Assembly (NCBI GenBank): GCA_034509425.1 | Contig: JAVTVJ010000033.1 | Span: 2,976,001-3,040,000, forward strand | Reading direction: 5' to 3' | Source: Eopsaltria australis | Taxonomy: Eukaryota; Chordata; Aves; Passeriformes; Petroicidae | DNA length: 64,000 nt | Part shown: piece by piece, positions 27,101-37,419 of the stretch | Layout: every line of letters begins with the position of its first letter | Position numbering within the stretch: the first letter of the stretch is position 1 | Made by a program: the position numbers and the translations under genes | Notes under the pieces: generated by a model | Databases searched by the model: none | Told to the model about the DNA's origin: nothing | What the model saw: only the letters and a program-made list of their open reading frames with translations

Positions 27101-28089
27101 TGACCATCTTGTTCTTTGCTCCAAGGTGAAGTTCTATGCATGTTTACAGCTCCATTGCACTAAATTCAGCCCTTCCTGGTTGTCTTCCTGTCCCATCTGT
27201 GCTAAAGGGCCTGTATCCATCTGTTGTACTACTCCATTCATGAGTCATACCCCACTATATACCTGTGATCCTAATGAGACCACAGCTCTGGAACTGTTCA
27301 TAGGCAGTCTCGAATTCCTCCAGCTTGTTTGCCATGCACTGTGCAGACACTTGCAATGAGTCTCAAGTCACACAGCTTCCATAGTAGTAATGAGAGTGCC
27401 CCCATCTAGATGGATTTCTCCACGTGCCTCTTCATTTCCCCTCAGGCCTCCACTTCTCTTCAGGTATTTTCAGGTTTCCCAACAGCCTTGCTTAAATCTC
27501 ACCTCAGTGAGGTAGCAAACCACTTTGCAAAGAGGTGCTTCCCTGGCTTTGTCAAAAGGCCTGTGTTACTCCTCAGGTAGTTTAAGGTAGCAGCAGTGTG
27601 CAGGTGGGGCAACACCAGCCTGTGAGCAGGTCGTAAAGCTGTGCCTCAGACTGTAGGTTCTCATTAGCTACGAAAACTATGCTGGCATGCATTCCACTGT
27701 ATCTTCATTTGTCTGCACCAATTTCTAAACTTGCTCTAGTCAAGCTAAATCAGGCTAACAAATGAATTATCTTTGTTTTTACCAAATGGGTACTCAAGGT
27801 AGTATTTTGATGTTACAGAAAGAGAAAGAAAGATCTTGTGCATTTATGAAATTGAAAGTTGGAGTTCTGAACTCTGCATAGGCTTCTGTCTTGCAGAAGC
27901 AAGATGCCACCTTAGTATCCCTTCAAAGGAGCTTCTTTGTGTAAGAAAATTCAGCTGTAACTGTGACCCAGAAAACCCCATTCCTTGCTAGGGAAACTGA
28001 ATTCCAAGTACTGTTGTCTCCTAAGGAGTTTAGAATTCAGTAAATGCCATAGAACCCCTGCATGGTTCTATAAAAGCCATATAAAAGTC
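15111..28089. other. Long AT-rich stretch without a supported gene
   Basis: About 13 kb with no repeat I can name except simple sequence. Open frames are short and unremarkable. Two microexon-like motifs, at 20223-20228 and 23994-24012, are listed under findings. Around 27.1-27.7 kb the sequence is less AT-rich (cctcaggtagtttaaggtagcagcagtg) and may be an unrecognised old repeat. The length and composition fit a large intron or an intergenic desert. Confidence 0.45.
23419..23494. repeat. A/C-rich low-complexity tract
   Basis: An irregular run of aaac, aacc and ccaa units with no G for most of its length. The two hydrophobic or Trp-rich minus-strand frames it creates are artefacts of the composition. 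Confidence 0.8.
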
Positions 28090-28099
28090 TCATGAGCAT

Positions 28100-28384
28100 T
28101 CTGCTACTTCATGTCTTCTCTGTAGTGTTCAGTGACAGATCAAGAAGCAAGTTGAAACAAAGGAGCTTCTACTTGAGTATAAGAAAATATGATTTTACTG
28201 TGAATGTGGTTAGATACTGGAACAGCTTACCCAGAGAGGTTGCAAAGTTCCTGTCCTTGGTGCCATTCAAAATCCAACTGTACAAAACTTAGATCAAGAT
28301 GTTGTAGCAAATTTTGCTTTGAGTAGGTGGCTTGGAATAAACAATGCCCAGGGGTCCTTCCCAGTTTCAAAGACTCTGTGATAG
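28100..28384 (+). mobile_element. CR1 LINE 3' UTR, 5'-truncated
   Basis: The CR1 3' UTR is clear: 'gtggttagatactggaacagcttacccagagaggttgcaaagttcctgtccttgg' then 'tggaataaacaatgcccaggggtccttcccagtttcaaagactctgtgatag', which ends in the CR1 terminal motif. It is 5'-truncated, as most CR1 copies are, and carries no ORF2 protein landmark. Confidence 0.85.
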
Positions 28385-28633
28385 TCATTACTATCAGCTA
28401 AAAAACTGTATTTGTTCAAGATGGGGAATATTTCTGAATTCTTGCAAGCATTCCAGTCTTTTGACTTAAGAAGGTCTGTAATGATAATTTTGGAAAGCAT
28501 AGATAAGTGAAATGCAGTGACACATCCCACTCCACTTAGAGTACTGCCTGTTAAGATCCTTTCCATAAATCCATTAAAGAAACCACCAATCAGAATTTAA
28601 ATACTCTTATCTGTTGGTTGCAGTTGAGTTTAC

Positions 28634-28661
28634 ATTTATTTATTTATTTATTTATTTATTT
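28634..28661. repeat. (ATTT)n microsatellite
   Basis: Seven uninterrupted ATTT units. A simple tandem repeat, potentially length-polymorphic. Confidence 0.95.
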
Positions 28662-31600
28662 CCTTTTTCTGAGCTCTGGATTAAGGTCAAAAGAAGAAAT
28701 TATTACTAGGCAGAATCACACTAGTGATTCATCAGTGATTTTATGATGTTGATGCCATTATTAGTATTTTAGACATAAGCGTCAATGTCAATGCTCAAAA
28801 TTACTTCAGTTTTTAAGGCAGAATCGGTTTTTGAGGTAAACATTTCTTTTATGACATTTCCATCATGAAAATCCTATGAACTATTTAAAAAATCAACATC
28901 ATTGTGCATACATTTTTTTGACCCATATTTTCTTAAACCTTTGCTTTATCTAATGACTTTTGTTACTCTTTTCCAGCATTTCTGAGCAAAACATTCTTAC
29001 ATAGGAGGAAAGAATACTCTTATTTTGGAGTATTCTTCCACTTTTTTCATCAGCCAGGTTTACATTTTAAACACACATTTCATGGAAGGTAATAATTGAA
29101 CAAAATTATTCCTTTTTAAAAATTCTAGCCTTTTTTTTATATATTGACCAATATTGCTTTCCTGCCTGAACATCCATTTCAATCCAAATCAGTTCTTTTG
29201 GAATCTTTGCATTACACAAGACTAGGACCTTTGTCACATCTATTTATACTTACCTTCAGTCATCTTAGAATATTTACTCTGTCTTTTTCATCACCATCAT
29301 CATTATCTTTATATTTCAATTCAACCTATAGTAATGAATTATTACTATTATTCTTCACCTCCTCCTTCCCTTTTTGGATGTAAGGTAAACAGAGACAAAG
29401 ACCACACTCTAAAGCCAAATTTAATAGACAAAATAAACAGTATGTCAGAAAAAGAGATATATTATACAACTGAGAAAGTATATTGGCAGTTTCTTGGAGT
29501 TGTGGTAGCACCCTAATTTTCCTTCTCGATCTCCACTGAATGTGTGTGGATGTGGTTGCTTAGTTTCTATTGCCTATAAGAAAACCAAAAAGCCAACATA
29601 AATTCTTCTGGATAGGGAATTATTGAGTGATGGTGGTGCTTTTGATAATGGAATTAGGGAGAAGTAAGGAGATAAGCCTGATTATATCTATAAAGTGGCT
29701 CAAGTGAAAATTACGAAAAAAGGCCATGTGAGAGAGCTGAAGGTCAGTGTCAAAAGGAGAAAAAATGTTCAGAATTGTAGTGCAGAAAGCAGCCTGACAT
29801 GATCAACTGCTGATATTCCTGGCTGAAGCCACTTCTTGTTTTTGTTTCTGTAAGTCTGAGTTTCTTTTTGGCAGTGATCCAGTACAAACAAAGTCAACAA
29901 TAAGTCTGTTGAACCCTCAGAATGTTTTTGTGATTTTTATTCTGTTCTCTTTGAATGTTTTTCATCTTCTTTTCTATCTCTGTTGAAATGTGTTTCCTTC
30001 TAGCTTGCCAGTGCAGTTATGTTATCACTGTATATTGTCTGTTGGCTTAGTGGGAAAATAAATCTTGGCCAGTTAACATGGGAGTGCTGTTAAAAAGCTC
30101 AGGAGTCATTGAGTCCTCTCACCAAAAAACACTGGCTCTGTTGCAACTTTGAATAACTCTCTAGCTTCATGCAAACAGAAGTAAATCCTTATAAAAATGT
30201 TATCACTTCTATGAATTAAAGGTGCCATCAAATACATCAGATTGTCTTTCCTATGATATTTAAAACCAAAGAATATCTGTAGAAATTTCACTCAGTTGCC
30301 TTTACAATGAAACAAGTGATCTGATACAGAAAAAGGGTCTTCCATGAAGCTGATGCCTTTAAATTCACAATCCCCTGAAGAAATTCACTGCTATGTTTCA
30401 GATATATGTCTAGAAGACTTTATTCTACATTGTTAGACTGCTGGCTTCTGAAATATGTCATGAAGTCCACCAGGTCAGATCAAGCTTATAGTACGTACCT
30501 TTAAAAAAAATGCTATCCAAGAAATAAGCTGCCAACTTCAAATGCTTCTTTTAATCAACATTCTGTTTAACAAAATCACAGTAAGTTCTTTATATATGTT
30601 ATTAATTTCTACACTGAAGTAATTGTAGGAAGAACTCAAAGCTAGCAGTACAAGATATTTTCTTGTCATCCAGTTCCCCAAGAACCAATCTAGCTGAAAT
30701 AAATACATGGTATTGTGAAATAGTGGTTATTCATGGGGATAAAAACACAAGGTGAGTTACACACTTACATTGAACAGACTGGAGAAATTCCCTTTAAGGA
30801 CCTGAAATTCTCTGGGAAAATCAGAGGCAGAACATACCTGCAGAAGCAGGACCTTGTCTCCACAATACTAGTTTAAATTTAGATTGGTAGAATGTGGTGG
30901 TGTTAAAAGTGCCCAATCCCTCCACTCTTACACAGAAAATACAACAAGTTGGTGCTTTTTCCCTGGGTGCCTGATGTTGATGCTTAAGCTCGTTGACTAG
31001 AGCACAACCATAATGAAATTTCTGAGCTGCAGCAGCCGATTGGAACTCGGCACAAAACTGCTGCTAAATTGTCAGTAGAGTGCTGCACGCTGAATGAAAC
31101 ACTGTGGTTGTTCTGCAAATGAGGCATTTTTTTTCAACTCATATTTATTGTTTATGAACAGCATTTTCTGACAGTCTTGGAAAAGCCTCCAAGATTTTTG
31201 TAATGACCTGCTTTTATATTCCTTCCTCTAATGGATAAACTGGCAAGGATATAAGTATCAGCAAAGGCATGTTGCTAAATGAGTATCAGTAGACATGGTC
31301 CTCAGCATATTATCCCTGTACTTTGTGAATATAATTCATCCTTATAATAAAATATCATCTCACAGCAAGCCATAGTGGGGCTGGAACACCACACACTAAT
31401 CAGTCTGCTGTGATTGCTTATATCAGCCTGAGCCTGCTTGTTCTACAGCAGAAACAACAAATCTTATATCATCTCTGGCAATTCTGGTTTATGAGTGCAA
31501 TTATATGTACTAGGGCCTAACAGTAATAATATAAATAAAAGTAGTAAGTTTAAACAAATCCATGCAATGGGAACTTTAATTACACAGCTGTACAAAAATT

Positions 31601-31915
31601 TGTTAACCTGTAGTACTGTGAGCTGAGAACTACATAAATTGCTCTTGGTATTTTTTCCCCAGCTTTGATTTCTTAAGAATTGGCAAAATGTTTAAGTAAT
31701 GTTATACACATGGCAACTTGTTACACACAATTTATTTTGTCAGAAGATTTATAGACTTACTTATGTGAATTAGAAGTAATTTTCACAACTAATTCCTCCA
31801 CTATGAAGAGCTCTCTAATAATGATGTCGAGGACTATAGCTTAATTAGCGATCTTTCGGTGTTATGTGTATTTAATTTTAAATTAGCCGTTTTGTGAGGC
31901 ATGCTCAAGTTATCC
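28662..31915. other. AT-rich DNA without a supported gene
   Basis: No supported gene or repeat. The stretch 30960-31110 is less AT-rich and retains several CpGs (cagccgattggaactcggc, gctgcacgctg). This could mark a constrained non-coding element, but conservation cannot be judged from one sequence. Confidence 0.45.
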
Positions 31916-32846
31916 TGTGGTAGACTGACCCTGTCTGGCTGCCAAACACCCATATGCTACTCTTGTTCCACCTCCTTAGCATGACAGGGGAAAGTATGAG
32001 ATGAAAAAATTGGTGAATCAAGATAAGGACAGGCAGATCACTCACCACTTACTTTCAGAGGCAAAACAACCTTGTCTTGGGGAAGATTAATTTATTGCCA
32101 ACTGAAAAAATAGAATAGGATAGAAACAAAGACAGAACTAAAACTAAATCTGCCCTGTTTCTTCCCAAGCACAGCTTTAATTTTTTATTCATGACTCCTT
32201 TGCTTTCTTCCTTGCCCAGACAACACAGAGAGTTGGGGAATAGGCATTGCAGTCAGTTCATAATACTTCTTCTCTGCAACTCATTGCTACTTACACTCTT
32301 CCTCTGCTCCCCCTCCCACAGGCTGCATTTTTTCATGGAGTGCTCCAGCATGGTTTCCTTCCATGGCATGCAGGGCCACAGGCTCTACCAGAAAACCTAC
32401 TCCAGCATGGGATCTGCTTCCCACAGAAGGTGGGAAGTGCTGTAAGGATCCTGCTTCAGTGCTCTTCATGGCATGCAGCTTCTTTCAGGGCATGTCCATC
32501 TGCTCCACTGTGGGGCTCTCCATAAGCTGTAGGTGGATTTCTGCTTTGTTGTCCTCCTCCATGGGCTGTACAGGGAGTGCCTGCCTCACCAAGGTCTTCC
32601 CTCCATGGGCTGCAGGGTAATCTATTCTAGGGCCTGGAGCACCTCCTCCCCCTCCTTCTTCAATGACCTTGGTGTCTGCAGAGTTGTCACTAATTGACTC
32701 AGCTTTGGACAGCAGTGGGCCCATCTTGGAGCCAGCTGGAACTGTCTCTGTCCAGCATAGGGGCATTCCTTGACCTCTTTGCACAGAAATCACTCCTGCA
32801 GTCTCCACTGTCTCCCATCAAAATCTTGCCACATAAATCCAATACA
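31916..32846 (-). mobile_element. ERVL-like solo LTR, antisense, with 5-bp flanks
   Basis: On the + strand the unit starts TGTGGTAGACTGACCCTG and ends ..aaatccaataca, giving TG..CA ends on either strand. The interior has recurring 'tgctccagcatgg' and 'catgggctgcag' units and 'ctggagcacctcctccccctccttcttca', typical of an avian ERVL LTR read backwards. An antisense AATAAA lies at 32091-32096. Flanking pentamers are tatcc (31911-31915) and tagcc (32847-32851), a target-site duplication with one mismatch; 5 bp is the ERVL class length. No internal retroviral genes adjoin it, so it is a solo LTR. Open frames inside it (up to 107 codons) are not genes. Confidence 0.85.
32091..32096 (-). terminator. 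LTR polyadenylation signal
   Basis: AATAAA on the minus strand, in the expected R-region position of the antisense LTR at 31916-32846. Confidence 0.5.
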
Positions 32847-32851
32847 TAGCC

Positions 32852-33382
32852 CAAAGAAATATTTTAAAGGATTGAAATATTTGTAGGTTATACTATGTGC
32901 AATAACTGAAACAGCAGGTTACAAAGATGTACAATGTGAACACGTGAATCCTGTGTCAAATTCATGGAGCAATAGTAACCATGAGAACTTGCATAAGGCA
33001 CAGAGCAGATGTGGGTTTTTTTCTCTAGTGAAATACAGTAAGGATAAAGTGGAAAAATGTCATCGACACTGACGTGCCTGTGGAGCACAGAGATCCTTGA
33101 GCTAATCTTCACTGAGCTGAAAAATCCATGTAGAAAAGCAAAGGGCCATGTGGCTGCACCAGCTGCTGTCCACAAATGTCTTATCTGCACATACATGCCC
33201 CACATTGAAACAACCAGGATTTGCCAGCTCTCCTGGCTTATGCTGGGCCAGTTTGCTGACAGCCTCACAGGATGCCTAACAGGCTGAGCACATCCAGTAG
33301 TGACTGAGAGTTGATGGTGCAGCTGGGCAAGTGTGACGTGTTTCATACCCTGCCTTTTGGAGGGAAAATCACACTGCTCATA
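32852..33382. other. Unclassified moderate-GC segment with a 152-codon open frame
   Basis: This 0.5-kb block between an ERVL-like LTR and a CR1 fragment is more GC-rich than unique DNA nearby. It contains the longest open frame not explained by a recognised element (32888-33346, minus, 152 codons). The translation is rich in His, Trp, Ser and Cys with no domain I recognise, and lacks splice-like borders. A + strand frame (33057-33287) overlaps it. It is probably part of an old repeat or ERV segment rather than a gene. Confidence 0.35.
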
Positions 33383-33655
33383 GAAAAATACAATAATTTA
33401 ATTTGGAAAAGACCTTTAATATCAAGTCCAGCTGCAAACCTAACACTTCCAAATCGAGCACTTAAACCTGCCCCAAAGTGCTGCATCTACACATCTTTTA
33501 CATATCTCCAGGGTTGGTGGCTCAACCACATCCCAGAAGACCCTGCCCCAATACTTGACAAGCCTTTTGGTGTAGAAAATTTTCACCAATATCCAATCTA
33601 AACTTCCCCTGGTGCAGTTCGAGGCAACTTCTTCTCACCCTTATTACTTCTGGTA
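33383..33655 (-). mobile_element. CR1 LINE 3' end, antisense
   Basis: The + strand shows the reverse complement of the CR1 3' end and UTR: 'ttggaaaagacctttaatatcaagtccagctgcaaacctaacacttccaaatcgagcacttaaacc', then 'atctccagggttggtggctcaaccac', then 'aatatccaatctaaacttcccctggtgcag'. The element is 5'-truncated at about 33655. Confidence 0.85.
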
Positions 33656-34916
33656 TTGACTTTTGAAGCTGCAGTGTGCTGGACTTACCTGACAGGGTGA
33701 TTTTTAAAGTTGTGGTGTCTACTTCCAAAAACTGCTGGAATTGTGCAGCATATTCAAATGCATTTTGGAATTAAAATATTTTATTGAATTGCATGAGGAA
33801 AAGTCAGGATGGTACCCTTGTTAAATTAATTTGATGAATACCAAGTTCATTTAATGTTGTGAACTTCCCATAGCTTCAGTTCTCAGAGCGAATTACATTG
33901 CCCATGTTTCATTGATGAACCGTTTTTCCAGAGCAACAACATGCTCTGACAGATATGCACATATTATGTCTACTGTGTTTCTTGTTTGCACCAGGAATTC
34001 AGATTTATCTCCATGTGTCACTATCATTTTAATGTGAGCGTCTTGGACCAGAGCTCTGTGACAAGAGGCAAATTTAGGCAAATTTAAAAGCAAATTCTCA
34101 TAAAGTAACTAAATTCTGTAACAGCAAACTCTCAAAATATCCCGACAGAGCTCTGTATAGAATAGAGCAGAGATTATTATTTTTTTTTTTTTAATAAGGT
34201 CATGTCTGGTGAAAGGCTCTTCATGCCTTTAACTGTACTTCTCACAGCATTAAAAACAGTGCTACTTCAGCCTTTTCAGTCAGATGCTCTTGGGATTATA
34301 TGGAAGCAAAGATCTCAAAAAAAAGATCATCTGCAGCAATGTGTTAACTTTATTGTATATTGGATGTTCCTAAGGAAGATGTTAAAAATAGATTAATTAA
34401 TCACACAGACATCTTTACATTTCTTCATTATAATTTGGAATATTTCTACTTCCTTTAATAATCAGCTTTGGGGAGGATGAAAGCCTGCTTTAATGCAGCA
34501 GATGGGAGAACATCAGGGATGGTTTTAGTATACCTACTCCCTTTGTAAACATAATTCGTTGATCCAATTTTAAGTCACATCACATTCACAGAAAGTCCAA
34601 TCCTGGTGTTTTCTTCTCTTTTCTTTACATTAAATTACACCATTTACAGATAAATCTATATGATCCACAGGGTGTGAATAGATTGACAGAAAAACTCACC
34701 ACAATCTTTGACTGCTCCCTGCCCATCCTTAAATGTAGCTCAGAAGCATGAGTTATAGTTGTAGCTCCTTGCAGAAAAGGAAGATTGTACTAGTATGAGC
34801 TCTGGAAAATGCATAATCATGGAATAAGAGAGTGTTTCCTTTTCCTCTTGATCATGAGTGACACAACTTAGTTTAATTTAATCATCAGATATTGAATAAA
34901 AGGTTACAAAACGTAA
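33656..34916. other. AT-rich DNA without a supported gene
   Basis: No supported gene or named repeat. There is a short poly-T run near 34180. The six bases left of the LTR at 34917 are acgtaa, which should be one copy of the ERVK 6-bp target-site duplication if that boundary is right. Confidence 0.45.
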
Positions 34917-35140
34917 TGCTTCCTCTAAGGGTCTTGGACAGACCCACAGCCCCGTGTGTTCCAAAGGGCCCCCGGTCCGAGGCTCTTGCCAGCACTCGGC
35001 GGTCCCCCTGGCAGGATCCCAGTGATCCTTACTGCAAGCTGCAGCCCTGATGGCAAGATAGCAGCCACAGACGCTCCTCAAAGAAAGCAGATGGACACCA
35101 AGTAAAGAGGTGAGAGGGGTCCCTTGTATGGGTTCCCGAG

Positions 35141-35146
35141 TTTATT
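35141..35146 (-). terminator. ERVK-like LTR polyadenylation signal
   Basis: AATAAA on the minus strand, about 55 bases downstream of the LTR TATA box. Confidence 0.65.
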
Positions 35147-35199
35147 GATCTCGGAAGGGTCCAGGGACAAAAGGACCACAGACACGGAAGAGCATCACC

Positions 35200-35206
35200 T
35201 TTTATA
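35200..35206 (-). promoter_or_regulatory. ERVK-like LTR TATA box
   Basis: TATAAAA on the minus strand inside a GC-rich U3, placed correctly relative to the AATAAA at 35141. Confidence 0.65.
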
Positions 35207-35452
35207 TGGGAGAACCAGCCAATAGGGACAGGGTTAGGGGGGGAACAGGGGAGGGGCAATACAGGGGGAGCCAACCAGAGAACAGCGGGGGAGGGGAGAA
35301 GGGGGCCAGGCCAATGGGGCATCGAGGTTGGGGGAACATTCTGGAAGGACATGATCATGTAAAGGAGGGGGGGGGAGCAACTGACCAACCGCTGTAACAG
35401 AATTAGCGTAAGGGCAATAGGGAGAAACCATTCTAAACCCCCGGGGGAGATG

Positions 35453-35605
35453 CTACACAGTGGTGTCTTCCCACCACTCATCTGGTCTATCTGTTTTCTC
35501 CTCTGCCACCCCCTGGGTGGCTTCTACCACCGCAACAAGCAGACACTGGAAACATTTTAAAAGATATAGAACAATATACAACAGGCCTTTTGTTTCATTT
35601 ACCAT
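35453..35605 (-). pseudogene. env remnant: transmembrane segment and cytoplasmic tail of an ERVK-like provirus
   Basis: The last 50 codons before the LTR form an open frame. It has a hydrophobic stretch of about 20 residues (from about residue 7), with a Cys-Phe-Gln-Cys centre, then an acidic tail that ends in WWEDTTV. The stop overlaps the presumed start of U3. A hydrophobic span followed by a short charged tail immediately upstream of a 3' LTR is the expected position of the retroviral Env TM C-terminus. An in-frame stop lies just upstream, and no further env, pol or gag similarity was recognised beyond 35620, so only the last part of env remains. The family is inferred from position and from the LTR. 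Confidence 0.5.
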
Positions 35606-35619
35606 TCACTTTCACCTGT

Positions 35620-35889
35620 AGTTAGATCACATCTCATTTGATATTACCACCCCTTTGAAGAAAAGGCTGAGGAAGACATGGTGTTCGTTGTAGGAAAATT
35701 ATCAATATTTTTTACTTTTAAAATTATTCAAAAGGTAAGTTTCTTTCCAAATCCTTCATTAAAAGTATGTAAATTTTAGATTTCAATTGTTTAGCCAACA
35801 CACCATTCAGTTTGTTGGTGTGTCTCAGTTTTGAATCAAATTTAAGAGAAGACATTCTGTAATGAGTAGTCTCATCTGAAGGGTTTCAG
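35620..35889. other. AT-rich DNA between two LTR units, unassigned
   Basis: No retroviral protein similarity could be read on the minus strand here, although intact env would be expected. The provirus is therefore truncated or interrupted near 35620. Confidence 0.4.
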
Positions 35890-36600
35890 TAATCCCCCTC
35901 CAAAAGAAGAAAAATGAATGCTAACAGAGGAAAGTGAAAAAATCCCAAACCAACAATTTATTAACAACAGAATGCCCACAAGGCTCATCCTTTGCCCCAT
36001 GCAGACACACACACAGGAAAAAAGACCCAAAAATGCCCAGGGAATGGGGCAAATGTTGAATACCCCTTCCCAACACATGGTGCAAGATGGTGCCAGCTTT
36101 CACACTGAGGGAAGTGAAGCTTCCATGAAGGAGTTCCAGCAGGGGGCAAAATCAGGTGGCTCTCTGGTGTCAACCTCTTCTCCATGCCAGACGAAGCAGC
36201 TGAGCTGGGACCTCTTGTGTTCTTTCTTTTCCCAGCTAGGCTCCTCAAGGCTTGGGGCTGGAACAGGGTGACACTGCTCCTGCTGGTCCCACTTCTCCAG
36301 TCTTGGATCAGTAGCTGTTCAGTTCACATCAAGGCAGCTCAAAGATTGCTACTGCAGCTCCTTCAAACCAGAGTAGGCAAAAGCTTTCTAACCTGGGCTG
36401 AGAAAACTAAGCTAAGCCAAGCAAAGCCAAATGAGGCTTCAAAAAATGCCCACAAAAAAGCCCAAAACTCCCCCAGCCCCACCCATACCCAGTCCTGGGC
36501 CTTAAAGGTACAGCAGCCATTTTCTGGGCAAAAAGGGAGGATCATGGAAGAGACTCATCATAAATTACTCCAAGACATGGTGTCACTTCGGCAGATGTGA
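35890..36600 (-). mobile_element. Probable ERV LTR, antisense
   Basis: The segment is GC-richer than its flanks. It resembles an avian ERV LTR in reverse, with an antisense AATAAA at 35957-35962 (aacaatttattaacaacag), a 'cccagggaatggggca' block, and 'ggccttaaaggtacagcagccattttctgggc' toward its 5' side. No clear TATA box or target-site duplication was found, and the ends are approximate. Several overlapping open frames (up to 138 codons) on both strands are shadows of this composition. Confidence 0.5.
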
Positions 36601-36692
36601 ACATGCTGAGGGAGTCAACAGACAGAGCTATTTGAGCAGCAGTTAATGTGAAGGGCTACAAAGATGAGGACAACATCCCTCCTAAAAATACC

Positions 36693-37351
36693 TGTGGTGT
36701 GTTGACCTTGGCTGGATGCCAGGTGCATGCCAAGCCACTATATTAGTGTTATCACATCCCTCCACAGCTGGATGGGGGAAGGAAATAGGATGGAAAACAC
36801 CAAAACAAAACAAGCAAGGAAAAAATCATTATTTTATCATTTTTATGATAAATGATAAAAAATAATTTAAAAATCATTTAATGATTTTTTATCATTATTT
36901 GAGATATAGGCAGTTTACTAAAGCAAAAGCGAAGGTTATGCACATGAAAGCAAAAGATAAAAAAAATCCCTAATGACGAATATTTTATTCCCCACTTCTC
37001 ATCAACAGGTGATGTCCAGCCACTTCCTGGGAAGCAGGGCTTTGGCACACAGGGATTTCTTGAGAAGGCAAACATCATAAATAACAAATGCCTCCCTTCC
37101 TCCTCCTTTCTTTTAGCTTTTATATCTGAGCAGATGTAATATTTTATGGACTATCCTTTGATCAGCTCGGGTCAGTTGTCCTGGCTCCTCCCAAGATTTT
37201 GCCCACCCCAGCCTGCTGGTTGGAGAGCCAGCCCTGCTCAGTAGGAGCCAGAACACTGGTGTGCTATAAACACCTTTCCAGCTACCAATGCAGAGCACAG
37301 CACTGCGAGGGCTGCTGTGGAGGAAATGAACTCTGTCTCAGCCAGACCAAG
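36693..37351 (-). mobile_element. ERVL-like LTR, antisense
   Basis: On the + strand the unit starts TGTGGTGTGTTGACCTTGG and continues with 'ctggatgccaggtgcatgcc'. Later come 'gcaaaagcgaaggtt', 'ccacttcctgggaagcagggct', 'cccaagattttgccca' and 'gctaccaatgcagagcacagcac', ending near 'ctcagccagaccaagtaaa'. This order matches a common avian ERVL-type LTR that I recognise. On the minus strand there is a TATA-like ATATAAAAG near 37118-37126 and AATAAA at 36984-36989. A duplicated flank was not found, so it may be solo or a leftover of a larger element. Confidence 0.8.
36828..36866. repeat. AT-rich palindrome inside the LTR
   Basis: ATTATTTTATCATTT at 36828-36842 is matched by its near-perfect inverted copy AAATGATAAAAAATAAT at 36850-36866 around a 7-base centre. 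A further atcatttaatgat palindrome follows near 36873. The block interrupts the recognised LTR sequence and looks like a local expansion or insertion. Confidence 0.7.
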
Positions 37352-37419
37352 TAAAGCCTCATACACATCCTCAGCTGTGGTGATGACATAAGACATGATC
37401 CCCAGCAGCCAGTGGAGCA

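Larger units (their letters stand above)
34917..35457 (-). mobile_element. ERVK-like LTR, antisense
   Basis: GC-rich LTR read on the minus strand. U3 begins near 35457 (TGTAGCATC..). A TATAAAA box lies at 35200-35206 and AATAAA at 35141-35146, about 55 bases apart, giving a short R region. U5 runs to a terminal CA at 34917-34918. The two retroviral core signals in the correct order and spacing on the same strand are the main support. An env-like reading frame runs into its 5' end from 35605, so this is the 3' LTR of a truncated provirus. The open frame of 150 codons at 35029-35481 spans U3 to U5 and is not a gene. The exact U3 start is uncertain. Confidence 0.75.

Noticed and set aside
35029..35481. 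150-codon minus-strand open frame
   Set aside because: It runs through U3, R and U5 of the ERVK-like LTR, across the TATA box and AATAAA, so it is a by-product of GC-rich LTR sequence.
36184..36600. 138-codon + strand frame
   Set aside because: It lies inside a probable antisense LTR, has no domain, and overlaps other frames of similar length.
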